Positions 1 to 8,507 of a stretch of 64,000 nt of DNA are shown here, in pieces. Source of the DNA: Myxococcales bacterium. Lineage in GTDB: Bacteria > Myxococcota_A > Polyangia > Polyangiales > GCA-016699535. A model generated the notes under the pieces. That model was not told the origin of the DNA and did not search any database. It worked only from the letters and a program-made list of their open reading frames with translations. Positions within the stretch are counted from its first letter, which is position 1. Each line of letters starts with the position of its first letter. The DNA lies in the NCBI GenBank assembly GCA_020633325.1, contig JACKDX010000001.1, positions 124,001-188,000 of the forward strand, in the 5' to 3' direction. A program made the translations under genes and the position numbers.

Positions 1-2
1 AG

Positions 3-359
3 GTTTCGGGGGACAGCGGCCTGCCGACGCGCGTCAGCTGGCAACTTCCCACGGGCGCATCGGCATCGGCAGTTCACTACCCTCCAGCCGAGCGCTTCAC
101 CGACACAGGGGACATCGTCACTTACGGTTACACTACCGAAACACTGCTGCTTAGCGAGATAACCTTGGGCAAAAGCACCTTGGAACCCGTGCAAATCGCA
201 GCCAAGGTGAAGTGGCTGGCATGCCAAGCCAGTCAATGCGTCCCCGGCGAAGCAAATCTCAGCCAACCTTTGCTCCGACAGCCTGCCCCCGATGGCCAAC
301 TCACAGCGCTATTTGAACGCTTTAAGCCTGGTCCGGCCATAGAATCACCAGAGCATTGA
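3..359 (+). CDS. DsbD N-terminal (alpha) domain protein, 5'-truncated by window edge
   Basis: The open frame runs in from the window edge and stops at 357-359, giving the last 118 residues of a protein. The stretch KWLACQASQCVPGEA matches the signature of the periplasmic N-terminal domain of thiol:disulfide interchange protein DsbD, where the two Cys form the redox pair that passes electrons to partners such as DsbC or CcmG. No transmembrane part follows, because the frame stops about 40 residues after the motif, so this is probably a stand-alone alpha-domain protein rather than full DsbD. The redoxin gene begins 30 bp downstream, and the two likely form a periplasmic thiol redox pair. The start lies outside the window. 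Confidence 0.72.
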   Translation, partial: VSGDSGLPTRVSWQLPTGASASAVHYPPAERFTDTGDIVTYGYTTETLLLSEITLGKSTLEPVQIAAKVKWLACQASQCVPGEANLSQPLLRQPAPDGQLTALFERFKPGPAIESPEH

Positions 360-389
360 TTTACCGCGGAAATCAATTAGACCAGCAAC

Positions 390-1088
390 ATGTCATCACA
401 AGCACGCGCCAACTTATCCTTGATTTTGGTTCTACTGGTGACGGCCTCTGGTGCCTTCGGCCAAAACGGGTCGACGGACAAGCTCATCGGGCCTTCAACA
501 GCACGTGCCGATGCACCTGGGGCGCCTCAGCCCTCCGGCGCCAAGGGAGCCGCAGCTAGCCTGGACAAAAGGGCGCCGGATTTTTTGCTGGCGGATCTCG
601 GCGGCAAACAGGTCAAGCTGAGTGATTACGCTGGAAAAATCGTAGTATTGGAGTGGTTCAATCCGGATTGTCCATTTATTAAATTTGCCCACAGCAAAGG
701 GCCGCTTCGCAATATGGCACAAGAATTGGCTGGCAAAGACATTGTGTGGTTCGCCATCAATTCAGGCGGCAAAGATCGGCAAGGCCACGGGGTTGAAAGG
801 AACCGCACAGCCGCGAAGCAGTTTGGAATAAAGCATCCGATTCTCCTCGATGAAAGCGGCAAGGTCGGCAAACTCTACGGCGCCAAGAGCACGCCGCACA
901 TGTTTATCATCGATAGCAAAGGCGTGTTGGCGTACGTCGGCGCTCTTGATAATGCGCCACTTGGAGCCATTGAAGGCAACTCGCATATCAACTATGTCGC
1001 GAATGCCATAAAAGAGTTGCGCTCAGGCAAACGCGTGTCCGTATCTAAAACCAACGCTTACGGATGCAGCGTCAAGTACGCCCGCTAA
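390..1088 (+). CDS. Secreted redoxin (AhpC/TSA-like thioredoxin-fold protein)
   Basis: This is a 232-residue protein with an N-terminal signal-peptide-like stretch (about residues 8-25, ending in AFGQ) and a low-complexity linker. A redoxin domain follows from about residue 64, starting APDFLL. The active site is FNPDCPFI, with one Cys rather than CxxC. A second conserved Cys lies at the C-terminus in YGCSVKYA, a tail seen in this class of secreted redoxins, and may be the resolving partner. The likely role is periplasmic thiol peroxidase or thiol exchange, fed by the DsbD-domain protein just upstream. The ATG at 390 has no strong Shine-Dalgarno sequence. The family call is firm but the substrate is unknown. 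Confidence 0.8.
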   Translation: MSSQARANLSLILVLLVTASGAFGQNGSTDKLIGPSTARADAPGAPQPSGAKGAAASLDKRAPDFLLADLGGKQVKLSDYAGKIVVLEWFNPDCPFIKFAHSKGPLRNMAQELAGKDIVWFAINSGGKDRQGHGVERNRTAAKQFGIKHPILLDESGKVGKLYGAKSTPHMFIIDSKGVLAYVGALDNAPLGAIEGNSHINYVANAIKELRSGKRVSVSKTNAYGCSVKYAR

Positions 1089-1220
1089 AAGGTCCCGACG
1101 CGAGGAGCCGCTCATGTCGTCTCGACCTGTGCCGTAACCACAGCGTATCACGCGCCGATAGGCGGCGTGGCGGATCGGGTGGTGCGCTTGGCACCCAGGC
1201 CCGTGATGTGTATGCCCTAG

Positions 1221-3227
1221 TCAGTTCGCAATGACAATTTCGAGAGATGAGCCTTTTGCTTGAACCCGATAAGCGGGTGTCTTGCCTGGCTTAAAGAGTA
1301 CACTAAGCTCGGAACGATCGCCGTGATTGAGGATCGCAGCACGCAAAACCTTGGCATGCGCTTGGGCCAGCGAACCAGCTTTGTCCAAGGAGAGTGCACC
1401 GGGAATGATCACCCGAAACCCATCGGCGAGACGGGTTCCTTTAAGTTCGGTCATATTGCGAGACATTCTTAGGGACAATCGCGTACCGTTTGACAGTTTG
1501 GCGGTGCCAAACGTTTTGCTGCCGGCTTGGGATGCGATGGTTCTTGGTGCTGGAGCTCGGGTTTCTCCGGGCGCCCGAGAAGGACGACTCTGAACTGCTT
1601 GAAGTTCCTTGATGTGAGGAGGGCGATTGGTCTTCGCAGCCGCATCCGCCACGCTGGGGTAGCGGGTGGGCGCCACGGGCCCTGCCTCATACGAGGGTGC
1701 CGGCAATGCACTTTCGAGCAATGGGTCAACCCCTCGCGCGCTTTCTGTCTTGAGTGCATCCACGGGTCTCTCCGCAGGCAACTCATCAAGCTCGGTGCCG
1801 TAGTCCGCTTCAGCCAGCTGATCGTCGCCGATGCGGCCGGAAAGGGCGGTCGCCCGGTCGGCCATTGGCGCAGGTTCTGTGGCAGCTGGCCTTTGAAGCC
1901 GCCACAGTACGGTCAGAACCAACACGGCGGCTAAGACCACGCTAGCCCATAGCCACACCTTCGGGACGGAAGAAAGCATGCCCACGCGTGAGTTTAGGCC
2001 TTGCCTCCTCGGCGCAGGTGCAGTTCGACGACGCGATGCGCGCGACGCCGGCAAGGTGAGCCCGGTCTTGGCTACGAGGATGCGCATCATGGAGCTCCAC
2101 GTTCCTAAGGTTCGGGAAAACGTGGCCCGATAGCGCCCACCACCCTGACGCGAGGAGCTCATCCTGCGCCCCACCGGCGCGGTTTTAGGCCGGGGTGAAA
2201 GCTCCGACACGAGACGTACACAACCCTGCGCAATCGCGGTGCTCGCTCTGCTCAACACCCCTTCGGCAGTTGACATCCAGGTGCTTACTGTTCGCCCCAA
2301 GCGGGCCGGTGGGGCGGCTGAGGGCGCTTCGTCGAGATCGCGCTCATGCACTTGAAATGGGCGGCACTCCTGCTCTTCCCCTCGACGTTGGCTCACGGTC
2401 TCAGGCGTCGTCAACCGGACGGGCGTTAGCATTTCCTCAAAGGTTGAATTGACCTCGGGTGCGTCTTCTAGAGTACGCAGTGCCTCTTCGTCCAAACTTT
2501 CTTCGAGGCCCTCAAGTACATTGAGTTCGCTTACACTCGGTATAGCCGCCGGCGCTTTTGAGTGACCGGCACCTCGATCGTACACGATTCCCAATGTCAG
2601 CCTGGGCATATCATCGACCATTTGTAGATCGACAGACGCGAGGCGGCCGCGTTGAAGGGCCGTATGCTCGTCTTGGACGACTGAAACCCCCGTGTTGATA
2701 CGCAAAAACGGCAGATCCTGCTCCAGTATCACCAAATCGCTCGCCTGATGTGCGGATCGGGTAAGAATCGGCGTGCGGAGGGCATCGATGTATAGCTCAG
2801 TGGACATGCTGTAGTCCGCCAGCCTGGGGGTGTCGCTCTCCGGTACTACTTCACGCACCTCAGAGTGTTCCTGCCCAAAACCGCCATCGGGGCTCTCTTC
2901 GGCAAGGTCCCTGACCCAGCGCTCCACATCCTCGTCCACTTCTGCGAATCGCACGCCAAACTCCCCAGCCCCACCATCCTTTTGGCTGGTCCAGACGACC
3001 TCGCCCTCTCTAAAGACCGCAGGCGCATCGGGATTTATCTGAAATCGGCAGCTCAACCACGTCCCAATTTCAGGCATGTGTTGTGAACGCAGCTTAAGGC
3101 CGCGGCCCGACAGGTTCAGACCATCCGCCTCTAACGGTGTATCAAAACCGTGATGTGCAAGTCGTATGGATGCTTCAAAGGGCACCCTAAAATCTGTCGC
3201 TGTCCGCCGTTCTGCCGCTACCTGCAT
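1221..3227 (-). CDS. PilZ - transmembrane - AMIN-like signalling protein
   Basis: The protein has 668 residues. Residues 8-110 form a PilZ domain, the c-di-GMP-binding fold. The second binding motif is present as NLSGRG (N38, S40, G43), but no clear RxxxR is seen in front of it, so ligand binding is uncertain. A long acidic or disordered linker with Arg/Ser-rich patches follows (about 110-420). One transmembrane helix spans about 424-445. After a Pro/Ala-rich linker the last ~95 residues (572-668) form beta-rich sequence resembling an AMIN domain, which in secretins and amidases targets the cell envelope. The architecture predicts a cytoplasmic sensor joined through the inner membrane to a periplasmic envelope-binding module. 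It is divergent from the FHA gene at 3380, with a 152-bp shared promoter region. Confidence 0.65.
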   Translation of the reverse strand: MQVAAERRTATDFRVPFEASIRLAHHGFDTPLEADGLNLSGRGLKLRSQHMPEIGTWLSCRFQINPDAPAVFREGEVVWTSQKDGGAGEFGVRFAEVDEDVERWVRDLAEESPDGGFGQEHSEVREVVPESDTPRLADYSMSTELYIDALRTPILTRSAHQASDLVILEQDLPFLRINTGVSVVQDEHTALQRGRLASVDLQMVDDMPRLTLGIVYDRGAGHSKAPAAIPSVSELNVLEGLEESLDEEALRTLEDAPEVNSTFEEMLTPVRLTTPETVSQRRGEEQECRPFQVHERDLDEAPSAAPPARLGRTVSTWMSTAEGVLSRASTAIAQGCVRLVSELSPRPKTAPVGRRMSSSRQGGGRYRATFSRTLGTWSSMMRILVAKTGLTLPASRASRRRTAPAPRRQGLNSRVGMLSSVPKVWLWASVVLAAVLVLTVLWRLQRPAATEPAPMADRATALSGRIGDDQLAEADYGTELDELPAERPVDALKTESARGVDPLLESALPAPSYEAGPVAPTRYPSVADAAAKTNRPPHIKELQAVQSRPSRAPGETRAPAPRTIASQAGSKTFGTAKLSNGTRLSLRMSRNMTELKGTRLADGFRVIIPGALSLDKAGSLAQAHAKVLRAAILNHGDRSELSVLFKPGKTPAYRVQAKGSSLEIVIAN

Positions 3228-3379
3228 AGACCACCTTCCGTGCTACCAAGCTCAGTCCGCCCCTCGAGAACCCATAAACCCCAAGACGGAGCGAGCACTT
3301 CTTTGGTACACTATTGAGGAGACTGAATTGATGTGTCCAATTTTCTGACATTGTCCTACATCTCACTACCTCCACTCCT

Positions 3380-4315
3380 ATGACGGTCCGACTCGTTTTA
3401 TCCCCGCTAGATGCGGAAATTGTTGATGTTTCTCAAATCGAATATCATTTCAATCAGGACAGAATTGTCCTTGGTCGAAGTCGCGGCGCCGACGTCCGAC
3501 TCCCGCATGCCGGAGTAAGCACGCACCACGCCACTCTGCATCGGCAAGGGGATAATTACGTCATTGTGGACAACGGCTCGACCAATGGCACCTTCGTCAA
3601 CGGACTGCTCCTGACTCCGATGAAGCCGAAGGCGCTGCGTTCGGAAGATCTCATTGGGATAGGCCATTTCGGCATTGTGTTCCAGCTCACCACGGTCAGC
3701 CCCACGCTCACCACGTTAGAGCGAAGCGCGGAGCTTGCTCGCCGTATCCTGCGGGAGCTTCGCAACGACCGAAGTCCGGCAGCTACATCTCCCTATCTAA
3801 AGGTCACCGCCGGGGCGCAGGAAGGGCGCACTCTCGGTATTCCTCCTCCACCATGCCGGTTGATCATTGGAAGATCCGAGCAGTGCGATCTGCCTTTGTC
3901 CGACGCGGACACTTCGCGAGAGCACGTGGAGGTTATCTCGACGCTCGAAGGCTGCTTTGCCAAAGATCTCGGCAGCAGGAACGGAATGCTCGTCAACGGG
4001 AAACAGCTTAACCACAGGCTGCTTTCAGACAGCGATTGCATTCAAATTGGGAACACGGCCATCGTCTATGTCGACCCCGCGGATGCACACTTGAAAGCCC
4101 TGGAGGCCTTGGACGATCAGCCCTTGGCAAAGGAAGCCCCTACTGAAGCCATCTCGGCACTGATAGAGAACAAGCTCACGAGCTGCCTTCCAGAGCCTGT
4201 GCCAAAAGGGGCTCCCGAATCTCTCAGCCAAATTGACTTTATGATCTATGTCGTTGCGGCAATTATCATTGGGCTCAGTATCGCAGGCCTGATCGTCTTG
4301 CTCGCAAATCCCTGA
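3380..4315 (+). CDS. Tail-anchored protein with two FHA domains
   Basis: The 311-residue protein has two forkhead-associated domains, which bind phosphothreonine peptides. FHA1 covers about residues 27-103 (GRSRGAD, then NGSTNGTFVNG). FHA2 covers about 150-235 (GRSEQCD, SREH, LGSRNGMLVNG). Both keep the Gly-Arg-Ser, the Ser/His loop and the NG motif needed for phosphopeptide binding. A single hydrophobic helix at about 287-308 ends the protein, so it is probably anchored to the inner membrane by its tail with both FHA domains in the cytoplasm. The gene is divergent from the PilZ protein and convergent with the FecCD permease, with only 7 bp between the stop codons. It suggests Ser/Thr kinase signalling, but no kinase is in this window. 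Confidence 0.82.
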   Translation: MTVRLVLSPLDAEIVDVSQIEYHFNQDRIVLGRSRGADVRLPHAGVSTHHATLHRQGDNYVIVDNGSTNGTFVNGLLLTPMKPKALRSEDLIGIGHFGIVFQLTTVSPTLTTLERSAELARRILRELRNDRSPAATSPYLKVTAGAQEGRTLGIPPPPCRLIIGRSEQCDLPLSDADTSREHVEVISTLEGCFAKDLGSRNGMLVNGKQLNHRLLSDSDCIQIGNTAIVYVDPADAHLKALEALDDQPLAKEAPTEAISALIENKLTSCLPEPVPKGAPESLSQIDFMIYVVAAIIIGLSIAGLIVLLANP

Positions 4316-4322
4316 CGCAACA

Positions 4323-5336
4323 TCAAAGCGCGACATGTGTCCGCCGACGCAACAGCAGATAGAGAAACACGGGGCAGCCCACAACTGCTGTAACGGCCCC
4401 CACCGGCGCTTCGGTACCTAACGTTTGAAATAGTAGCCGCGCCAACGTATCTGCGAGGACCAAAAAGGCAGCACCTGCAAAGACGCTCGCCGGCAGCACC
4501 AAGCGATGATCCGGCCCTACCACAAGACGCACGCCATGGGGCACGACCAACCCCACAAAACCGATCATGCCAGAGAACGCCACGACGACACCGACAAGCA
4601 GCGATGTCGCGAGGAACATGGTCCACTGCACACGCCGAAGATTCACGCCGAGATGTGTTGCCGCGTGGTCGCCCAGGCTCAACAGATTCATTCGGCCGGT
4701 CATGAGGAACAAGGACATGATGCCCAAGACGATCACGCATGCCAGAACGGCCAATGTATGCCAGGACTCATAACCGACAGTGCCCACCAGCCAAAAAAGA
4801 AGCTCTTGCGCTTGGGTAGCTGTGGCAAGCAGTTTAATCAACGTAATACAAGCGGCCGCGAATGCGTTGACCACAATCCCTGCCAGCAGCACCCCCGTCA
4901 CACTGGCTGCGCGATTCGCGCGTGCGATAGCATAGACGAAGGCCGTTGCCCCAAGAGCACCCCCAAAGGCTCCCGCCGGCAGCATAATGCCTGCGGCGGG
5001 CATCCCGCTCCACATCAAGGTTAGTGTGCCCCCGAGGGCCGCGCCTCCGCTGGTGCCAAGCACGTAGGGATCCGCAAGCGCGTTACGCAACAAGGCCTGG
5101 AGCGATGCGCCCACGGCACCCAAAGCGCCTCCGGCAAGGGCTCCGAGCACGATTCTCGGCAAGCGCACATCGAATAGAAGCGTACGCAGCGCGCGCGCAT
5201 GCTGCCCGTTTCCTAAGAGAGCTTGCACGTGCACCGATTCGGGACCAACCATCAGCGACAAAGCCATCACGGCCATGAGCACGCAGGCCCCGAGCACCAC
5301 AACCAAACCCCACTTGCCATACAGCGAGCGCATCAT
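4323..5336 (-). CDS. FecCD/BtuC-type ABC transporter permease (orphan)
   Basis: The 337-residue polytopic membrane protein is full length for the FecCD family, the inner-membrane permeases that import iron-siderophores, haem or cobalamin. Typical features are the glycine-rich N-terminal third (RLPRIVLGALAGGALGAVGA), the segment LADPYVLGTSGGAALGG, and the C-terminal FVGLVVPHGVRLVVGPDHR with a GAVTAVVGCPVFLYLL end. The expected partners, a BtuD/FecE ATPase and a periplasmic binding protein, are absent on both sides. Upstream lies coaX (9-bp gap) and downstream the convergent FHA gene. The partners must be elsewhere, or the gene is a remnant of a larger operon. The substrate cannot be read from the sequence. 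Confidence 0.85.
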   Translation of the reverse strand: MMRSLYGKWGLVVVLGACVLMAVMALSLMVGPESVHVQALLGNGQHARALRTLLFDVRLPRIVLGALAGGALGAVGASLQALLRNALADPYVLGTSGGAALGGTLTLMWSGMPAAGIMLPAGAFGGALGATAFVYAIARANRAASVTGVLLAGIVVNAFAAACITLIKLLATATQAQELLFWLVGTVGYESWHTLAVLACVIVLGIMSLFLMTGRMNLLSLGDHAATHLGVNLRRVQWTMFLATSLLVGVVVAFSGMIGFVGLVVPHGVRLVVGPDHRLVLPASVFAGAAFLVLADTLARLLFQTLGTEAPVGAVTAVVGCPVFLYLLLRRRTHVAL

Positions 5337-5345
5337 GCTGCTGAG

Positions 5346-6113
5346 TTAGCCGAGATTCCGTTCATAGAGCACGCGCAACCCATCCAAAGTGAGATACTCC
5401 TCTACCTGATCAATGGTCCGCGAATCCGGCTCAATCAATCCCGCCAGTCCGCCAGTGGCAATCACAGTCACATTGAAACCAAGCTCAGCTTTAAGGCGCT
5501 CCACCAAACCATCCACCATACCGACGTGCCCGAATACCACACCCGACTGCATAGAGTGCGTCGTGGTTTTTCCTAAGACACGCGGGGGTCTAACAATATC
5601 GGTTCGTGGCAACTTCGCGGTGCGCGCCGCCAATGCCTCTGCGGAAATCCCGATCCCGGGGGCAATCACGCCGCCCATGTATTCGCCTTTCGGCGACACA
5701 CAGTCAAACGTGGTGGCAGTGCCAAAATCGACCACGATGGCTCCGCCCTTCACATGCTCAAAGGCAGCCACCGCGTTGACGATGCGGTCAGCGCCGACTT
5801 CCTTTGGGTTGTCGTACAGGATGGGCATGCCGGTCTTCATCCCAGGACCCACCACTAGAGTCTCCAGACCAAAGGCGTTGTGGACCGCTTCGGAGATCGT
5901 GTCGCCCAAGGCGGGCACCACAGACGCCATAATAGAGGCTCCAAGAGCCAACTGAGGCTTGGAGGACATCCCCACAAGCTGCCGAAGCAACACATGGTAC
6001 TCATCCACGGTGCGTTGCGCGCGGGATTCTATGCGGTAGTGTTGCCGAAGCGCGGAACCGTCAAACACGCCAAGCACGATTTGGGTATTGCCCACATCTA
6101 TGGCCAGAAGCAT
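5346..6113 (-). CDS. coaX: Type III pantothenate kinase
   Basis: This cytoplasmic enzyme phosphorylates pantothenate, the first step of coenzyme A synthesis. The 255 residues are the usual length. The N-terminal phosphate loop is DVGNTQIVLGVF (residues 6-17). The later VDFGTATTFD motif and GADRIVNAVAAFE are characteristic of the ASKHA-fold type III enzymes, which need a monovalent cation and resist CoA feedback. The gene lies in a minus-strand run starting at 7062: the upstream 133-residue gene stops 5 bp before its start and the permease starts 9 bp after its stop. This is the only confidently assigned metabolic enzyme in that operon. Confidence 0.93.
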   Translation of the reverse strand: MLLAIDVGNTQIVLGVFDGSALRQHYRIESRAQRTVDEYHVLLRQLVGMSSKPQLALGASIMASVVPALGDTISEAVHNAFGLETLVVGPGMKTGMPILYDNPKEVGADRIVNAVAAFEHVKGGAIVVDFGTATTFDCVSPKGEYMGGVIAPGIGISAEALAARTAKLPRTDIVRPPRVLGKTTTHSMQSGVVFGHVGMVDGLVERLKAELGFNVTVIATGGLAGLIEPDSRTIDQVEEYLTLDGLRVLYERNLG

Positions 6114-6118
6114 CGCAG

Positions 6119-6520
6119 TTACTTCGGACGCAGGCTCAACGTGTGTTTAATCAGCTGCCCAAAGGTCAATGAGCCTTCGAGGCGGGCTTCGGAGACAACT
6201 CTGGCAATGGGAATGCTAGGCGGGGCAATAGATTTCGGCCGCACCGCTTCATGGCGCGACGCGCTGGCCTCCGTGACGAAGGGAACCTGACGTACTGCCG
6301 TATCCGCGCTTGGCATCTCTTCTTTAAAGGATGCGTCGCTAAATGGATCATCAAGCTCATCTTCCTCGACCATTTCAATATCGGGTTCCAAGGATGCATG
6401 AACCATGGTGGCAGCACGCGTGGGTTCTTCAGGGACATGATCCTCGTCCGACATAGTCCCGCGTTTGCGCCGCTGAACGCGGTCCAATAGCGTAACCAGC
6501 ATCTGTTCTGTGTCGCTCAT
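6119..6520 (-). CDS. Acidic low-complexity protein, unknown
   Basis: The 133-residue protein matches no family I recognise. It begins with a short charged helix (DTEQMLVTLLDRVQRRKRG), continues as a strongly acidic and Pro/Ser/Ala-rich disordered stretch, and ends with a short basic segment (LTFGQLIKHTLSLRPK). Its start codon overlaps the stop of the upstream 181-residue gene by 4 bp (ATGA) and it lies 5 bp before coaX, so it is translated as part of that operon. The composition suggests a flexible adaptor or interaction protein, which is inference only. Confidence 0.6.
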   Translation of the reverse strand: MSDTEQMLVTLLDRVQRRKRGTMSDEDHVPEEPTRAATMVHASLEPDIEMVEEDELDDPFSDASFKEEMPSADTAVRQVPFVTEASASRHEAVRPKSIAPPSIPIARVVSEARLEGSLTFGQLIKHTLSLRPK

Positions 6521-7062
6521 GCGCGGCCACCCAGCTTTCCTGCCACTTGCGGCGCACTATCGCCCGCCCGCGACCAAGACCATATTGTCTCGGCAATGCT
6601 TGGATCCACAACCACGAACTGCCCCGCCTCCGAGAGCGGGACGCATGCCACGTCCAGCCCGGACAGCGATGACAAAAGCCCACCCAAAAGTGCTGCAGCA
6701 GCCAGATTGTCCCGATCAAGCGCAGGCAAGTCATCTAAGACTGCAAGCACCATATCTCCCCACCGCTCGAGCCTTAGGCGGCCCCAGCCACAAAGCGCCA
6801 ACACGCTACTCGCATGCCCAAGCACCGTTTCGGCGGCGAGCCCTTCGGCATCCATACCCAATGACTCCATGGCTTGCCCTGCCAATTGCCGGCCAAACTG
6901 GCGCATGGACGTGAGATCCCCACCCGAGACTGCCGCGGAGATTAATGGCCCCGCTGCCACACTCGAAAGCACCAGCATCCGCTCCCCTGAGCTAGTCCGG
7001 ACCTGTCCATGGGACAAATCGAACTCATAAAATCCACCCGGGTCAAACAACGGTGCATCCAT
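6517..7062 (-). CDS. Unknown protein, first gene of the coaX operon
   Basis: The 181-residue soluble protein begins with short strand-like segments (FYEFDLSHGQVRTSSGERMLVL), then mixed helices (LTSMRQFGRQLAGQAMESLG) and further strand/helix. It has no signal peptide. I do not recognise the family; the alternation resembles a small alpha/beta ligand-binding fold. The neighbouring acidic gene overlaps it by 4 bp and they probably act together. Its 5' end overlaps the longest possible frame of the divergent lipoprotein gene, one reason to start that gene at 7101. Confidence 0.6.
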   Translation of the reverse strand: MDAPLFDPGGFYEFDLSHGQVRTSSGERMLVLSSVAAGPLISAAVSGGDLTSMRQFGRQLAGQAMESLGMDAEGLAAETVLGHASSVLALCGWGRLRLERWGDMVLAVLDDLPALDRDNLAAAALLGGLLSSLSGLDVACVPLSEAGQFVVVDPSIAETIWSWSRAGDSAPQVAGKLGGRA

Positions 7063-7100
7063 ACCTTAAAGGTGTAGAAGCTTCCGAGGGTTCATGTCAA

Positions 7101-8465
7101 ATGTCAGCCAAGGAGCGACCCTACGTGTCAAAAGCCCAGTTTTTCATAATCACGGTTCTCAGGAGCGCCCCACTTGCTCTTCTTGCGGCGATTGGCCTTG
7201 TGGGCTGCGAGTGGGGTGATAAGGATTTTAAGCTCAAGGGCCTCAATGAATGGGCTGAAGCCATCTCAAAACCCAACATCGATAAACTTGCATGTCATAA
7301 GCCGAGTTTTGCCGTGCGACCTGACAGCGCCGTGCACTCGCTTCGTTCTCGTTGGTTTCCTATTTCGGTACATGCTGAGCCCCACATCCCTTGGGCATCT
7401 GTTCAAATGGCGCTCGAAACACTTGAGGGGAGTTATGCACGTTGGCAGCACGCCGGGCGCCCTTTGCCATTGCCAGACGCAGGAAGAAGCGGCGATTCCG
7501 GTTTCGACCTATTTTTATTGCAGCGATTGCGTACGCCCTGCGCCCAAGCGCATCTGGACACGATTGCGTCTGAGCAGCCTTTCGATGCGGGTATCGTCTT
7601 TGCCACAGTCGCTGTTCCGGATGAACCCTCCGAGCTTGCGGGGTGTGCGGATTCGGCGTTTATTCAAGCCAGCCTCCTCAGCTACGAGCCTGCTGAGGCG
7701 GAACCCTGGCGATTGGCGACAGGTACCTACTTGAGCTGGGCTCAATCAGGGCAGACGGATTTTGCGCCAGAAATATTCGCTCAATTACACGAAAGCTGGC
7801 GTGGATGGCTAGAGCCCCCCGCTTATGACCGTCTGGGAACAGCGCTCTTGTGGCACTTTCTAGAACACTACAAACAAACCAACGTCGGTGATTACACCTT
7901 TGCGATGTGGGAACGCAGTCGGCAAAAAAGCCCTCATCCGACCTGCCTGCTTGAGAGCCCGCATCTCTGGGAGGTTATCGCTTCAGAGCTCCGTGCCTCT
8001 AAAGACGGTTTTGAGCAAGCCATGGCTAGTTTCGCCGTGGCGCGATATTTTCTGAGTGTGGAAAAGGGAGCCCATCCCGCTACGGTCGTCGCGTCGAGCG
8101 CCCTGCCCACTCGATTACACTTCCGTCAGGAGGGGATTGAGACTTTCGGCAGCGCCTATGCACGTCTCGACCTGGACGGCCCGGATAAAAGCAAAGCGGT
8201 GCAGGCATGGCTCACCGGTGAGCAAGGCGTGCTTTGGTCACTCTTGGCCGTCCGTCTCGATGTACATGGGCAGGAAATCAGTCACGTCACCCTGCCTGTC
8301 CGCCATGACCCCAAATCCTTTCTGCGCATTGAGCCCACACCCGCTACCGACTCAATCCTGTGGGTCGTCACGAATCTTGGCCGCGGTGTGCCCGGCTATA
8401 ATGACTCTACCGCACGCGATCTGCGCGCGGCCACTCTAACCATTGATGTCCCAGATGAGAACTAA
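7101..8465 (+). CDS. Predicted lipoprotein, unknown function
   Basis: The start was placed at the ATG at 7101 because it gives a compact lipoprotein signal: a basic n-region (SAKERPYVSK), a hydrophobic core and the lipobox LVGC at residues 33-36. A GAGG-like element lies about 11 bp upstream. A longer frame from 7053 would run into the divergent gene. The mature ~420 residues carry many Trp and paired Cys (for example TPCAQAH, AGCADSAF, HPTCLLES), consistent with a folded periplasmic or surface domain with disulfides. No known family was recognised. Confidence 0.68.
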   Translation: MSAKERPYVSKAQFFIITVLRSAPLALLAAIGLVGCEWGDKDFKLKGLNEWAEAISKPNIDKLACHKPSFAVRPDSAVHSLRSRWFPISVHAEPHIPWASVQMALETLEGSYARWQHAGRPLPLPDAGRSGDSGFDLFLLQRLRTPCAQAHLDTIASEQPFDAGIVFATVAVPDEPSELAGCADSAFIQASLLSYEPAEAEPWRLATGTYLSWAQSGQTDFAPEIFAQLHESWRGWLEPPAYDRLGTALLWHFLEHYKQTNVGDYTFAMWERSRQKSPHPTCLLESPHLWEVIASELRASKDGFEQAMASFAVARYFLSVEKGAHPATVVASSALPTRLHFRQEGIETFGSAYARLDLDGPDKSKAVQAWLTGEQGVLWSLLAVRLDVHGQEISHVTLPVRHDPKSFLRIEPTPATDSILWVVTNLGRGVPGYNDSTARDLRAATLTIDVPDEN

Positions 8466-8507
8466 GCCATGCCACAGCGACACCTCGCAACCAATACCCT
8501 TCACCGG

